64,000 nucleotides of DNA, from assembly GCF_007751035.1 (NCBI RefSeq), contig NZ_CP036433.1:7607001-7671000 (forward strand). The letters are read 5' to 3'. Under the pieces are notes generated by a model. That model searched no databases. It worked only from the letters and a program-made list of their open reading frames with translations, and had not been told where the DNA came from. Made by a program: the position numbers and the translations under genes. This document shows positions 26,598-35,639 of this stretch, piece after piece. Source of the stretch: Lignipirellula cremea (GTDB lineage Bacteria > Planctomycetota > Planctomycetia > Pirellulales > Pirellulaceae). The stretch's first letter is position 1. Every line of letters begins with the position of its first letter.

Positions 26598-28163
26598 CTA
26601 GAGCGGGAATTCGTCTTCGGTGGCGGCGGCGCCGTAGATCGGCATGTGTCGGTAGTACACTTCCAGGATCATGGTCGCCATCGAGGTCGAATACAAACGA
26701 CCGCCGCGATCGCCGTGGCCGCCGTCCATGTCCCAGCTGCCCTTCTGGTGGCCGTTCTTGTCCTGTTCGGCGACCAGAAAGTCACGCATTTTTACATTCC
26801 ACTTGTCCCAGTCCTCGCCGCCGTACTGCTTGACCACCTGGGTGGCGTAATAGTTGTAGTACAGGTTGTTCTTGGACGGTCCGATTTTGCTCAGATACTC
26901 CACGCCGCGGGCGAGCGCCGGTTCATCTTTTTTCCAGCCCAGGTACATGCGGCAGAGCAGACCGACGGCCGTGGTCGATTGTCCCTTGCCGGGCCCCGTA
27001 TAGCCGTAGTAGGCGCCGCTTTCGGACTGCACCTGATCGAGGAACTTCATGGCGCCGCGGATCGTGTTGGGGTTAATCTGCAGGTAGCCCATGTGGCCGC
27101 TCTTGAGGGCCATGATCTGCCAGCCTACCGCCGACGTATCGCCTTCCTGACGGGGACTGTATCGCCAGCCGCCGCCGACCGGGTCCTGGGCGTAAGCGAT
27201 GAAGTTGAGCGAGGCCTGGGCCGGGATCAGCAGCCCTTTATCGTGGGTCATGGCGTACGCTTCGCACAGCGTAATCGAAGCCAGACCGTGCGAGTACATA
27301 CTGCCGCCCGGCTCGTGGAAGCTGCCGGTGCCGTGATCGTTTTTGATGTGGGTGACCAGGTACTGCAGACCGCCGCGGACGGTTTCTTTATATTCGCCTT
27401 CGAGATGCGTATTGCCGGCGCCCAGGAAGGGGAGCAGGGCCATCGCCGTCGCTGCGTTGCGGGCGCCGTCGGCGGTGCCTGGGTGGGAGCAACGTCCCTG
27501 GCAGCGGCCGAGCGTATGGTCAAAGCTCCAGCCGCCATCAGGATATTGATGTTCCGCCAGCCAGCGTAACGCCGCGGCGACAGCCGCTTCACTGGCTTCG
27601 TTCCCCCCGTTGGAACGGACCATCTGGGCCCGGACCTTCATGCCGCGGCCTTCGACGCCGTGGCCCGACATGGCGCCGATGGTCGCCATCAGATCGTTTC
27701 TAGGGGCCGTTGTGGGGCCGAAGTCGCTGAGGGTGACCTGGACGGCGGCCGCTTCGATGTCGTTCGCCAGCGTGACAGGCTCGGTGACTTCGACCGGCGT
27801 TTCAAACACCATGTCGCTCACGAACGTGTCGTTGGGCGTCACCACATCGGTCTCGGTCGGCTGTTCCTGCTCGACCACGATTTCTTCCAGCTCTTCGACT
27901 TCTTCAATCTTGGTGGCGACCGGCTCGACTTCGAGCATGTTGACTTCGTCTTCATCGGGCGCGGACAAGGTCCACATGCCGAGCACCAGCAGCAGAATAA
28001 AGTGCACGACCAGACTCACCAGCCAGCTGGGCGCCGCCGTAAAAAAGATAAACTGCGAGGAATTGCCAATGGCTTCCTCGTAATATTCTTCTTCTTCGTC
28101 AAGATGGGCGCTCGTGGTTTGGGTTGCCATGGAATACTGCTTGGGGTCGAGATGAGTGGACAT
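26598..28163 (-). CDS. Membrane-anchored prenyltransferase/squalene-oxidase-type toroid repeat protein
   Basis: A 521-residue protein. About 35 N-terminal residues with an acidic run (DEEEEYYEEA) precede one transmembrane helix (WLVSLVVHFILLLVLGMWTL), then a Glu/Val/Pro-rich stretch (VEPVATKIEEVEELEEIVVEQEQPTETD) reminiscent of TonB-type linkers. The main part, about 190-510, has alpha/alpha-toroid repeats (ALRWLAEHQYPDGGWSFD, YLVTHIKNDHGTGSF, FIAYAQDPVGGGWRYSPRQ, FLDQVQSESGAYYGY) as in squalene cyclase-like proteins. AGGAGG is well placed before the ATG at 28163. No catalytic DxDD motif is seen, so it is probably a binding protein. Function unknown. Confidence 0.8.
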   Translation of the reverse strand: MSTHLDPKQYSMATQTTSAHLDEEEEYYEEAIGNSSQFIFFTAAPSWLVSLVVHFILLLVLGMWTLSAPDEDEVNMLEVEPVATKIEEVEELEEIVVEQEQPTETDVVTPNDTFVSDMVFETPVEVTEPVTLANDIEAAAVQVTLSDFGPTTAPRNDLMATIGAMSGHGVEGRGMKVRAQMVRSNGGNEASEAAVAAALRWLAEHQYPDGGWSFDHTLGRCQGRCSHPGTADGARNAATAMALLPFLGAGNTHLEGEYKETVRGGLQYLVTHIKNDHGTGSFHEPGGSMYSHGLASITLCEAYAMTHDKGLLIPAQASLNFIAYAQDPVGGGWRYSPRQEGDTSAVGWQIMALKSGHMGYLQINPNTIRGAMKFLDQVQSESGAYYGYTGPGKGQSTTAVGLLCRMYLGWKKDEPALARGVEYLSKIGPSKNNLYYNYYATQVVKQYGGEDWDKWNVKMRDFLVAEQDKNGHQKGSWDMDGGHGDRGGRLYSTSMATMILEVYYRHMPIYGAAATEDEFPL

Positions 28164-28569
28164 GAACGAGGGATCCTCCTGACACAACGTCGGCGAAGGG
28201 GGGCGCGTACTCAATTTTTAAGGAAAAACGGGAAATTGGCAAGGAATAATTCCCCGCAAATGGCTGACGACGCCCCCTTGGCTGTTGTTACCCGTTATAT
28301 CCGCCAGCAGGCCTTCATTCGTTGTGAATCGATCGGAATATTCCCACATTTTCAGAAACTGCATCGCTTCCTGCCCCCCTCTTCGGGGCCAGCGCGGCAG
28401 GAAACGGGACGATTCCATCTTTTCAACCAGACGGCCTTTGTCTCCGGGCCAATTTGCGTGTAGAATCGCCCCTTCTAGAAATCCAGATTGAATCCCTAGC
28501 AACCATTACGGCCTGGGCGGTTCTTTTTCCCCAATGTTCCCCGTCGGTAGACGGCAGGTAGCGTAGAAG
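28164..28569. other. Divergent intergenic region before rpmG
   Basis: This 406-base stretch lies between the minus-strand toroid-repeat gene and rpmG. A 94-residue minus frame (28218-28502) crosses it but shows no domain and was rejected. No tRNA cloverleaf was recognised next to rpmG. Confidence 0.4.
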
Positions 28570-28734
28570 ATGGCCAAGAAAAATAAGAAAGCCGACACGG
28601 TTTTTCTCGTCTGTGAAGAAACGGGCGATTACAACTACTCCATCCGGCGCAAGTCGGGCGGCGAAAAGCTGAAGCTCAAAAAGTATTGCCCGCGCCTGCG
28701 ACGCCACACGGTGCACGTCGAAAAGAAGAAATAG
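28570..28734 (+). CDS. rpmG: 50S ribosomal protein L33
   Basis: A 54-residue basic protein ([34 protein letters not shown]..) ending KKK, with [15 protein letters not shown] in the second half. It is a subunit of the large ribosomal particle. Only one Cys remains in each of the two positions where zinc-binding L33 has CxxC, so this is the zinc-independent (C-minus) form. recJ starts one base after its stop. Confidence 0.95.
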   Translation: MAKKNKKADTVFLVCEETGDYNYSIRRKSGGEKLKLKKYCPRLRRHTVHVEKKK

Positions 28735-28735
28735 C

Positions 28736-30478
28736 GTGCCGCAGCGGTGGAGGATTCATCCCCACGATCAGGCACTCGTCGCGGCAATTGAGAAAAGTGT
28801 CGGCGCCTCGCCTGTGGTCGCCCAGCTGTTGGCTGCGCGGGGAGTACACAACGCCGACGACGCCCGGATTTTCCTGGAAGCAAAGCTCACGGGCTTGCGC
28901 GATCCGGAATTACTCCCTGGCGTAACGGAAGCGGCTGCGCGGATTGATCAGGCAGTCCGCGCCGAGCGGCGGATCGTCATCTATGGCGATTACGATTGCG
29001 ACGGCATGACGGCGGCGGCCATTCTGGTCAGCTGCCTGCGAGAAATCGGCGCCAACGTCGGCTCGTTTACCCCCAATCGACTCGAAGACGGCTACGGCCT
29101 CAACGATCGAGCGCTGGAAGAACTGGCCAAACGGGGCGCTTCCCTGGTGATTACGGTCGACTGCGGCATTGCCAGCGTCGCCGAAGCCGCCACCGCCCGA
29201 CGACTGGGGCTGGAATTGATCATCACCGATCACCACCAGTACGGGCCGGAACTGCCCGACGCCGCGGTGCTTGTCCATCCCGCTTTGCCCGGCAGCGACT
29301 ACCCTTTCCCTGGTTTATGCGGGGCGGGCGTCGCCTTTAAACTGGCCTGGGCCATCTGCCAGCAGGCCAGCCAGGCAAAGAAAGTCAACGACAAACTGCG
29401 CGAGTTTCTGCTGGGCGCCATAGCCCTGGCGGCGGTCGGCACGGTCGCTGATGTCGTGCCCCTGATTGATGAGAATCGCATCCTGGTCCGGCATGGCCTG
29501 CACAGCTTGAGTTCCCGCCCCAACATCGGCCTGACCGCGCTGATGAAAGTGGTCGAGCTCGATAAAAAGCCGGCCCTCACCAGCGACGACATCGGCTTTC
29601 GCCTGGCGCCCCGGCTCAACGCGGCCGGCCGTTTTGGCCAAGCCGCCCTGGGCGTGGAGTTGCTCACCACCCGTTCCGCCGAACGGGCCGAAGCGCTGGC
29701 CGAGTACATTCACGATCTCAATCGCCAGCGCGACAGCCTGGAACAAAGCATCCTGCTCCAGGCCAGCAAGCAGATCAAAGAAGAGTTCGACGCCGAGAAC
29801 GACCGGGCCTTTGTGCTGGCGGGCCGCGACTGGCACTCGGGCGTGATCGGCATCGTGGCCGGCCGTCTGGCGGAAAAATATCATCGCCCCGTGGTGCTGC
29901 TGTCGCTGGACAAGCTGGGCCAGAAGGCAGCCAGCGGCTCCGCCCGGGCCGGGGGACGCTTGAATCTGCATGACGCCCTGGAAGCATGCAGCACGTATCT
30001 GGTGACGCACGGCGGACACGCGGCCGCGGCCGGCCTGTCGCTGGAAGAAGCGAATATCGACGCCTTTCGCGCCGAGTTTTGTGAGCATGTCGCCGGGATT
30101 CTCACCAGCGCCGACATGGGCGGAGAACTGGCGATCGATGCCGAAGCCCCGCTGGCCCAGTTCAACCTGCCAACCGTCGATCAGATCGAACAGCAACTGG
30201 CCCCGTTCGGGCAGGGAAACCGTCGGCCTCTCTTCTGCACCCGCGGCGTCGAACTGGCGGAAACGCCCCGTCGCATGGGCGGCGGCGATCGCCACCTGCA
30301 GGCCAAATTCCGCCAGCACGGGCAAACGATGCGAGCGGTCGCTTTCGGCAAAGGGGACTGGGCCGACGAACTGGCCGAGTGCAACGGCCCAATCGATATC
30401 GCTTTCCACCCGGTGATCAACGATTTCCGCGGACGTCGCGTGGAGATGCACCTGGTCGACTGGCGCCCCAGCGAGTAA
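28736..30478 (+). CDS. recJ: Single-stranded-DNA-specific exonuclease RecJ
   Basis: A 580-residue DHH-family nuclease that degrades single-stranded DNA 5'->3' in recombination and repair. Motifs in order: IVIYGDYDCDGMTAAAIL (about 81-98), the DHH motif ITDHHQYGPELP (about 163-167), FPGLCGAGVAFKLAWAI, and the DHHA1 part with GRLAEKYHRPVVLL and YLVTHGGHAAAAGLSL. The C-terminal OB-like domain ends in VEMHLVDWRPS. GTG at 28736 is directly after the rpmG stop, so the two genes are probably co-transcribed and translation may be coupled. Confidence 0.95.
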   Translation: MPQRWRIHPHDQALVAAIEKSVGASPVVAQLLAARGVHNADDARIFLEAKLTGLRDPELLPGVTEAAARIDQAVRAERRIVIYGDYDCDGMTAAAILVSCLREIGANVGSFTPNRLEDGYGLNDRALEELAKRGASLVITVDCGIASVAEAATARRLGLELIITDHHQYGPELPDAAVLVHPALPGSDYPFPGLCGAGVAFKLAWAICQQASQAKKVNDKLREFLLGAIALAAVGTVADVVPLIDENRILVRHGLHSLSSRPNIGLTALMKVVELDKKPALTSDDIGFRLAPRLNAAGRFGQAALGVELLTTRSAERAEALAEYIHDLNRQRDSLEQSILLQASKQIKEEFDAENDRAFVLAGRDWHSGVIGIVAGRLAEKYHRPVVLLSLDKLGQKAASGSARAGGRLNLHDALEACSTYLVTHGGHAAAAGLSLEEANIDAFRAEFCEHVAGILTSADMGGELAIDAEAPLAQFNLPTVDQIEQQLAPFGQGNRRPLFCTRGVELAETPRRMGGGDRHLQAKFRQHGQTMRAVAFGKGDWADELAECNGPIDIAFHPVINDFRGRRVEMHLVDWRPSE

Positions 30479-30535
30479 GGGCGAGTAAAGCGTTCCAGCG
30501 TAACGACTTCTGCCTGTCAACCGCGGAACCTTCTG

Positions 30536-30558
30536 TCCTGTGATCCGGCTTCACAGGA
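30536..30558 (+). terminator. Hairpin after recJ
   Basis: A perfect 8-bp stem, TCCTGTGA / TCACAGGA, with a 7-nt loop lies 57 bases after recJ. It lacks a T tract, so terminator function is only likely. Confidence 0.4.
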
Positions 30559-30609
30559 TCTCCCCGCCGCTGGTTGCCCGACGTCCTGGCCGGCTCTTGC
30601 GCCCTTGAT

Positions 30610-30617
30610 CCTGACGC
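30610..30617 (+). repeat. Left target-site duplication of the ISKra4-type element
   Basis: CCTGACGC directly precedes the left inverted repeat and is repeated at 32143-32150 after the right end. Confidence 0.8.
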
Positions 30618-30648
30618 GTGTGAGCGTCACTTTTGTGGGTGGATTTTG

Positions 30649-32050
30649 TTAGTTTCGGTGCTTCTCCCAAAAGGCGTCCCATTGGTCCGGTTCGCTGAGG
30701 AACAGGGCGCGGAGGTGGCAGAGGGCGTCCGCGCCGTCGTTGCCCCAACGCATGCCGCTGCCGTTGAGGCGGTCGCCGACTACAGTCCGACAGGCCGACT
30801 CGATCGGACCGGAACCGATCTGCCAGCCGTTCTTCACGTAGCTCGGGTAGTCCATCTTGTGCTGATGATTTTCAAAATATTGAACCGTGACGCGATACAG
30901 TTCACGCGTCGCCGCGATCGGTCCGGGGTCAATCTCTTTCAGCTGGGCCAGCACGGCTGGGCCGCCTTCATGCTTGAGCATGGGAGCGTGACGATCCATC
31001 CAGCTCTGGCGTTCATGCTCGTCGGCGAAGAGCGCCTTCGCCAGTTCCACCAGGTACTCTTTCACGTGCCAGAAGTCGATGATGATCGTGGCCAGCGGAA
31101 AGTTGCGGCGAAGGAATTGCTCCATGCCGTTGCCGCCGTCCGAGAGGGCGATTTGCACCTCGGCCTTGTCCCAGCCGACCTGTCCGGCTTGGCGACGAAG
31201 CTGCAGGCCGAGTTCGTTTAGCTCGTAAAAACCCGACAAATAACGCGATTGATGCGGCTTCTTCTGTGTCTCATCATACTCGCTGTCGGGATTGTAAATC
31301 GACGCGACGTACGCCATGCGTCCCTCCACGCGACTCGCCTTGGGGCCTTGCCGGCGAACGCACTTCGCATCCAAACTGGCGTAAGCGCAGGTGCGGCCCA
31401 ACGCATCGCGTTGCCACTTCCACTCGCGGTCCGCGCCGAACTTGATTCGGTCCTCCAGCAGTTTGCCGACCCGGGCGCCGGCATCTTCGGTGACGCGTTC
31501 GACGCTCGACTCACTGACGCGCAGACCGGTCATCTTGAGCAGCATGCGTTTCGCCGAGACCGCGAAACTCGACACCGTTCCGGCCAGCGACGAAAGCTCC
31601 GCCACGGCGGGCGAAAGGCAGCGTTTCGACAGCCCCAGTTCCTGATCCCAAGGCGACAATCCTTCACTGCAAACGGCGCAGTGGTAATAGGGGCGACGCA
31701 CGCGAATGCCGCCTAATAGACAGGTGATCGTACGTCCTCGCCGTTCGACGAAGCGGGCGTCGTTCTGGCATTTCTGGCAGACGCAGCTAGCACCCTGGTA
31801 CCCCTTTTTTTGCCGCGGCGTCGACCGCGGCTTGTATCGCCTGGGCTCCGATTCGATGCACAATGTCGCGCGCTTCGAACTCTGTTTTGCCGAAGATTTG
31901 ACTGTCGGGTTTGGAGGCCAGCAGCACAGACAGTTCCACAAGATGCTTGTCCGCATTCGCCCGCAGATGTTGCAAAATAAGGTCCGCGCGTTCCTGCTGC
32001 TCAGGACTCAACTCCGCCGCCTTCGTCAGAGAGCCGTTCAACTTCGCCAT
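30649..32050 (-). pseudogene. ISKra4-family transposase, interrupted by a frame change
   Basis: The N-terminal part (32050 to a stop at 31787, about 87 residues) starts MAKLNGSLTKAAELSPEQ and ends EFEARDIVHRIGAQAIQ..AAAKKG. The remaining part continues in another frame from about 31810 to the stop at 30649, with KKGYQGASCVCQKCQNDARF (zinc-finger-like CxxC), VSESSVERVTEDAG, IQIALSDGGNGMEQF, IDFWHVKEYL and KNGWQIGSGPIESACR, the DDE-region landmarks of the family. Removing one A from the A7 run fuses the two into one sensible protein. It may be a true mutation, a slippage site that makes the full enzyme, or a sequencing slip. Confidence 0.85.
31805..31811 (-). other. A7-G4 slippery tract at the transposase frame change
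   Basis: Read on the minus strand the site is GCAAAAAAAGGGG. The upstream frame reads GCA-AAA-AAA-GGG-GTA and then a stop nine bases on; the downstream frame reads CAA-AAA-AAG-GGG-TAC. Going from the first to the second needs loss of one base or a +1 (or -2) shift. Confidence 0.75.
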
Positions 32051-32142
32051 GACACCATTCTCCACAAGCTGGAAATCGGGACGAAAAATCGACACCCCCT
32101 CATCAGAGCAAATTTCCCACCCACAATCGAGACGCCCACACC

Positions 32143-32150
32143 CCTGACGC
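32143..32150 (+). repeat. Right target-site duplication of the ISKra4-type element
   Basis: CCTGACGC after the right end of the element, identical to 30610-30617. Confidence 0.8.
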
Positions 32151-32281
32151 TACCCGATGGGAATTTGCATTGAATTTTCCGATTTTTCCCGTATAAATAC
32201 CTGATGGTACATTGATTGAATGCTGTCGACGTGGGCGGGGATTTTGTCACGAACAGCATTTGCCTTACGGGGAGATTTGAA

Positions 32282-32584
32282 ATGAAACGGATTCTTTTAA
32301 CCATGGCGCTGGCCACAGCCGGCCTGTTGTTCGCGCTCGCTCCGGAGCCCGCGCAGGCCCAGGTCGGGTTTAGCTTCTCGGTCGGACGACCGTACTACGG
32401 AGGCGGCGCTTACTACCGCGGCGGTTACGGGTATGGACACCGCAGCTACTATGGCGGCTACGGCGGCGGGCACGTCCATCGGGGACACTACGACTATCAT
32501 CCGCCGGCGATTGTGCCCCACTACAACCACTACCATGTGGTTCCGGGCCATTACCACTACCACCGCGGCCACCACCACTACTAA
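32282..32584 (+). CDS. Small secreted Gly/Tyr/His-rich protein
   Basis: A 100-residue protein with a signal peptide (MKRILLTMALATAGLLFALAPEPAQA|QV). The mature part is nearly all Gly, Tyr and His: GRPYYGGGAYYRGGYGYGH.. and then HYNHYHVVPGHYHYHRGHHHY at the end. GGGGAG stands well placed before the ATG. The composition suggests metal binding or an adhesive/structural surface role, but no domain is recognisable. It is one of three histidine-rich exported proteins in the window. A hairpin follows it. Confidence 0.8.
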   Translation: MKRILLTMALATAGLLFALAPEPAQAQVGFSFSVGRPYYGGGAYYRGGYGYGHRSYYGGYGGGHVHRGHYDYHPPAIVPHYNHYHVVPGHYHYHRGHHHY

Positions 32585-32677
32585 GCGAGTGGTTCGCCGC
32601 CCAAGCAACGGGCCGCGTGGAACATACTCGTAAAAAAAGTTTCGGCCGGAAGACATCGCGTCCCCAGCCAGCAACAA

Positions 32678-32701
32678 AACGGCGACCTCTAGGTCGCCGT
32701 T
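32678..32701 (+). terminator. Hairpin terminator after the Gly/Tyr/His-rich gene
   Basis: The stem AACGGCGACCT (32678-32688) pairs with AGGTCGCCGTT (32691-32701), a near-perfect palindrome, 93 bases after the stop and before the antiporter gene. Confidence 0.65.
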
Positions 32702-32767
32702 ATCTTCAGGTCGGCCGGCGTTTCTCACCGGCGGCCCCTTTCCTCCTGGCGAGTGAAATCGTCCTCT

Positions 32768-33850
32768 ATGGTAACGTCGTTGGGCCTGATGGTCCTGGGT
32801 CTTTTGGGGCTGGTGGTTGGCGGCGAATTCCTGGTGCGGGCCGCTTCACGATTGGCTGCCGCCGCGGGAATTTCTCCGCTGGTGATTGGCCTGACCGTCG
32901 TCGCGTTTGGCACCAGCGCGCCGGAGCTTGCCGTTTCCGTGCAGGCCGCCTGGAGCGGCCAGGCCGACATGTCGGTGGGGAATGTGGTCGGCAGCAACAT
33001 TTTCAATGTGCTGTTCATTCTGGGCGTTTCCGCGCTGCTTTCTCCACTGGTCGTGTCGAGCCAGTTGATCCGCATCGACGTGCCATTGATGATCGTCGCC
33101 TCGGCGGCCGTTCTGGCGCTGGGATGGGATCAACGGATTGGCCCGCTCGAAGGGATGCTCCTGTTCGCCACGCTGATCGTTTATGTCGGCTGGACTGTGC
33201 TGCAGAGTCGCCGGGAGCAAGCGAGTGTCCAGCAGGAATTCCAGCAGGAATTTGATCGCCCGCTCGGCCCTTCGCTGGGGACGTGGTCGCTGCAGTTGCT
33301 GCTGCTGGCCGCGGGACTGGCGCTGCTGACCGTCGGGGCCCAACTACTGGTGAACGGGGCGACCGGGATCGCCCGACAGTCGGGCATGAGCGAGTTGCTG
33401 ATCGGCCTGTTGATCATCGCCCCGGGCACGTCGCTGCCGGAAGTCGCCACCTCGATCCTGGCGACGGTGCGCGGCGAGCGCGATATCGCCGTGGGGAATG
33501 TGATCGGCAGCAACATTTTCAACCTGTTGTGCGTGCTGGGGCTGTCATCGATCCTGGCTCCGGAAGGAATCGTTATCTCTCCCACGGCCCTGTGGGTGGA
33601 TATTCCCATCATGATCGCCGTAGCGGCCGCCTGCCTGCCGATCTTTTTTACGGGCCATCGGATTTCACGAGGGGAGGGCGGACTCTTCCTGGGCTACTAC
33701 CTGGCGTACACCACGTACCTGGTGCTGGCGGCCGCGTCGCCCGAGACGGCCCGCACTTTTGGTCTGGGAGTGCTGATGTTGGCCGCTCCGGCTACCTTCG
33801 TCATGCTGCTGCTGGCGGTGGTGCGTTCCTTCCGTCCCGCAAAAGACTGA
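32768..33850 (+). CDS. Calcium/sodium antiporter (CaCA family, YrbG-like)
   Basis: A 360-residue membrane protein of two homologous halves. Each half has the ion-binding alpha repeat: GTSAPELAVSVQAA...GNVVGSNIFNVLFILG in the first and PGTSLPEVATSILAT...GNVIGSNIFNLLCVLG in the second. About ten hydrophobic helices are visible. It would exchange Ca2+ for Na+ (or K+) across the inner membrane. ATG at 32768 is used; an in-frame GTG five codons upstream is possible. The central loop is charged (QSRREQASVQQEFQQEF). It is followed 92 bases later by fhcA, with no clear functional link. Confidence 0.93.
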   Translation: MVTSLGLMVLGLLGLVVGGEFLVRAASRLAAAAGISPLVIGLTVVAFGTSAPELAVSVQAAWSGQADMSVGNVVGSNIFNVLFILGVSALLSPLVVSSQLIRIDVPLMIVASAAVLALGWDQRIGPLEGMLLFATLIVYVGWTVLQSRREQASVQQEFQQEFDRPLGPSLGTWSLQLLLLAAGLALLTVGAQLLVNGATGIARQSGMSELLIGLLIIAPGTSLPEVATSILATVRGERDIAVGNVIGSNIFNLLCVLGLSSILAPEGIVISPTALWVDIPIMIAVAAACLPIFFTGHRISRGEGGLFLGYYLAYTTYLVLAAASPETARTFGLGVLMLAAPATFVMLLLAVVRSFRPAKD

Positions 33851-33942
33851 CCCGGTTTCGGCCCACCTTGGCGGACCGGGACTCGACTTCTTATGATGGG
33901 GAGATCGCCCGCCCGTATCCCCGTAAATGCCTGCCGTTCGTT

Positions 33943-35604
33943 ATGTCGTATTTCAAAATCAGCGGCGGTCAAATCTATGACCCGGCGAACGGACGAGACG
34001 GCGAAACGGGCGATCTGTGGATCCGGGATGGCAAGATCGTTGAAGCCCCCGCCGACGACGTGCGGCCCGACCGCATCCTTGACGCCAGCGGCCTGGTGGT
34101 GATGCCCGGCGGCGTCGACATGCATTGCCATATTGCCGGACACAAGGTCAACACGGCGCGTAAAATGCGGCCGGAAGAGAAGCGCCGGGATCCCGCCGTA
34201 CCTCGCACGGCCGTCACCCGCAGCGGCACGCTGGGCAGCACGCCCAGTACGTTTGTCACGGGTTACAAGTATATCGGCTTGGGGTACACGTCGGCCTTTG
34301 ATGCGGCTGTGGCTCCGCTGGCGGCGCGGCACACGCATGAGGAGTTTGAGGACACGCCCTGCATCGACAAAGGCTTCTTCGTCCTGCTGGGAAATAACCA
34401 CTTCGCCATGCGGGCGATCGCCGACAAGGACCCGGCCCGGCTGCAGGCGTTTCTCGGCTGGCTGCTGACTTCCGCCAAAGCGTACGCCCCCAAGCTGGTG
34501 AATCCGGGCGGCGTCGAGATGTGGAAACAGCGAGCGCGGGGCAATGTCGACTCGATCGATTCGCCGGTGGATCACTTTGGCGTGACGCCGCGGGAGATCA
34601 TCTTTGAAACGGCCCGGGCCGGCAACCGGTTGGGGCTGCCGCATCCGGTGCATCTGCACTGCAACAACCTGGGGATGCCGGGCAACTACACCACCACGCT
34701 GGCCAGTATGGAGGCGCTCGGCGGTTACCGGGGCCATTTGACGCATATCCAGTTCCACAGCTACGGCGGCGGCGAAGGGGACGAGAACTCCTTTAACTCC
34801 AAGACGGCCGTGCTGGCCGATTATGTCAACAGCCACCCCAATCTGACCGTCGACGTGGGCCAGGTGCTGTTCGGCCCGACCACCAGCATGACGGGCGACG
34901 GGCCGCTGGGCTATTTCCTGCACAATGTGTACGGGACCAAATGGTTCAGCGGCGACACCGAAATGGAGTCCGGCTGCGGCATCGCCCCCATTGAGTACCG
35001 GAACAAAAGCCTCGTCCACGCCCTGCAGTGGGCGATCGGTCTGGAGTGGTTCCTGCTGGTCAATGATCCCTGGCAGGTGGCGATGAGCACGGATCATCCC
35101 AACGGCGGATCGTTCATGGCTTACCCGCAGATCATTCGCCTGCTGATGGACCGCACCTTCCGCCGGGACATGGTGCTGGCCGCCCATCCGGCCGTCCGCG
35201 AGCGCACTCTGCTGGGCGATCTGGATCGCGAGTACACGCTGGGCGAAATCGCCGTGATCACCCGGGCCGGCCCGGCCCGCATGCTGGGCCTGACGCAGAA
35301 GGGCCATCTGGGTCCTGGCGCCGACGCCGACATTACGATCTATACGCCGCACGAGAACAAGCAGACGATGTTCGAACTGCCGCGATGCGTGATCAAGTCC
35401 GGCCAGATCCTGGTCGACCAGGGCGACATCCGCCAGAGCCCGCTCGGCAAGACGCTGCATGTCGGACCGTCGTTCGATCCCGGCGTGGAAGCGTCGATCC
35501 GCGAATGGTTTGACGCCTTTTACACGATCCGCTTCGCCAACTACCCGGTCGGCGACGAATACCTGCCGCATGCCGAACAGGTCGCCTGCCGGCCAGATAA
35601 ATGA
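33943..35604 (+). CDS. fhcA: Formylmethanofuran dehydrogenase subunit A homologue (FhcA/FwdA)
   Basis: A 553-residue amidohydrolase-fold protein. The first metal motif GGVDMHCHIAGHK lies at about 57-69, followed by NTARKMRPEEKRRD, PVHLHCNNLGMPGNY, LTHIQFHSYGGG and MSTDHPNGGSF, the landmarks of archaeal FwdA/FmdA and bacterial FhcA. In planctomycetes and methylotrophs FhcA is part of the formyltransferase/hydrolase complex that releases formate from formyl-H4MPT (established for methylotrophic proteobacteria). ATG at 33943 gives the family start (ISGGQIYDPANG). The other complex genes (fhcB, C, D) are not in the window. Confidence 0.92.
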   Translation: MSYFKISGGQIYDPANGRDGETGDLWIRDGKIVEAPADDVRPDRILDASGLVVMPGGVDMHCHIAGHKVNTARKMRPEEKRRDPAVPRTAVTRSGTLGSTPSTFVTGYKYIGLGYTSAFDAAVAPLAARHTHEEFEDTPCIDKGFFVLLGNNHFAMRAIADKDPARLQAFLGWLLTSAKAYAPKLVNPGGVEMWKQRARGNVDSIDSPVDHFGVTPREIIFETARAGNRLGLPHPVHLHCNNLGMPGNYTTTLASMEALGGYRGHLTHIQFHSYGGGEGDENSFNSKTAVLADYVNSHPNLTVDVGQVLFGPTTSMTGDGPLGYFLHNVYGTKWFSGDTEMESGCGIAPIEYRNKSLVHALQWAIGLEWFLLVNDPWQVAMSTDHPNGGSFMAYPQIIRLLMDRTFRRDMVLAAHPAVRERTLLGDLDREYTLGEIAVITRAGPARMLGLTQKGHLGPGADADITIYTPHENKQTMFELPRCVIKSGQILVDQGDIRQSPLGKTLHVGPSFDPGVEASIREWFDAFYTIRFANYPVGDEYLPHAEQVACRPDK

Positions 35605-35639
35605 ACTCTTCCCAGGAAGAAAGCCGCCTCAGGAAAAAA

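Larger units (their letters stand above)
30618..32142 (-). mobile_element. Insertion sequence, ISKra4 type, about 1.52 kb
   Basis: Imperfect terminal inverted repeats of about 25 bp bound the element: GTGTGAGCGTC..TTGTGGGTGG at 30618-30642 and the inverse of GTGTGGGCGTC..TTGTGGGTGG at 32117-32141 (four mismatches). The 8-base sequence CCTGACGC flanks both ends; one edge base leaves 7 or 8 bp as the true duplication size. The element holds one transposase, broken into two frames, which runs to within 7 bases of the left inverted repeat. It sits between recJ and a small secreted-protein gene, in no coding sequence. The clean duplication points to a fairly recent insertion. Confidence 0.88.

Noticed and set aside
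28218-28502. 94-codon minus-strand frame upstream of the toroid-repeat gene
   Set aside because: No domain, no signal and no clear ribosome binding site; it covers the promoter region of rpmG.
28500-28570. Possible tRNA before rpmG
   Set aside because: rpmG is often next to a tRNA gene, but no cloverleaf or CCA-like end could be folded here.
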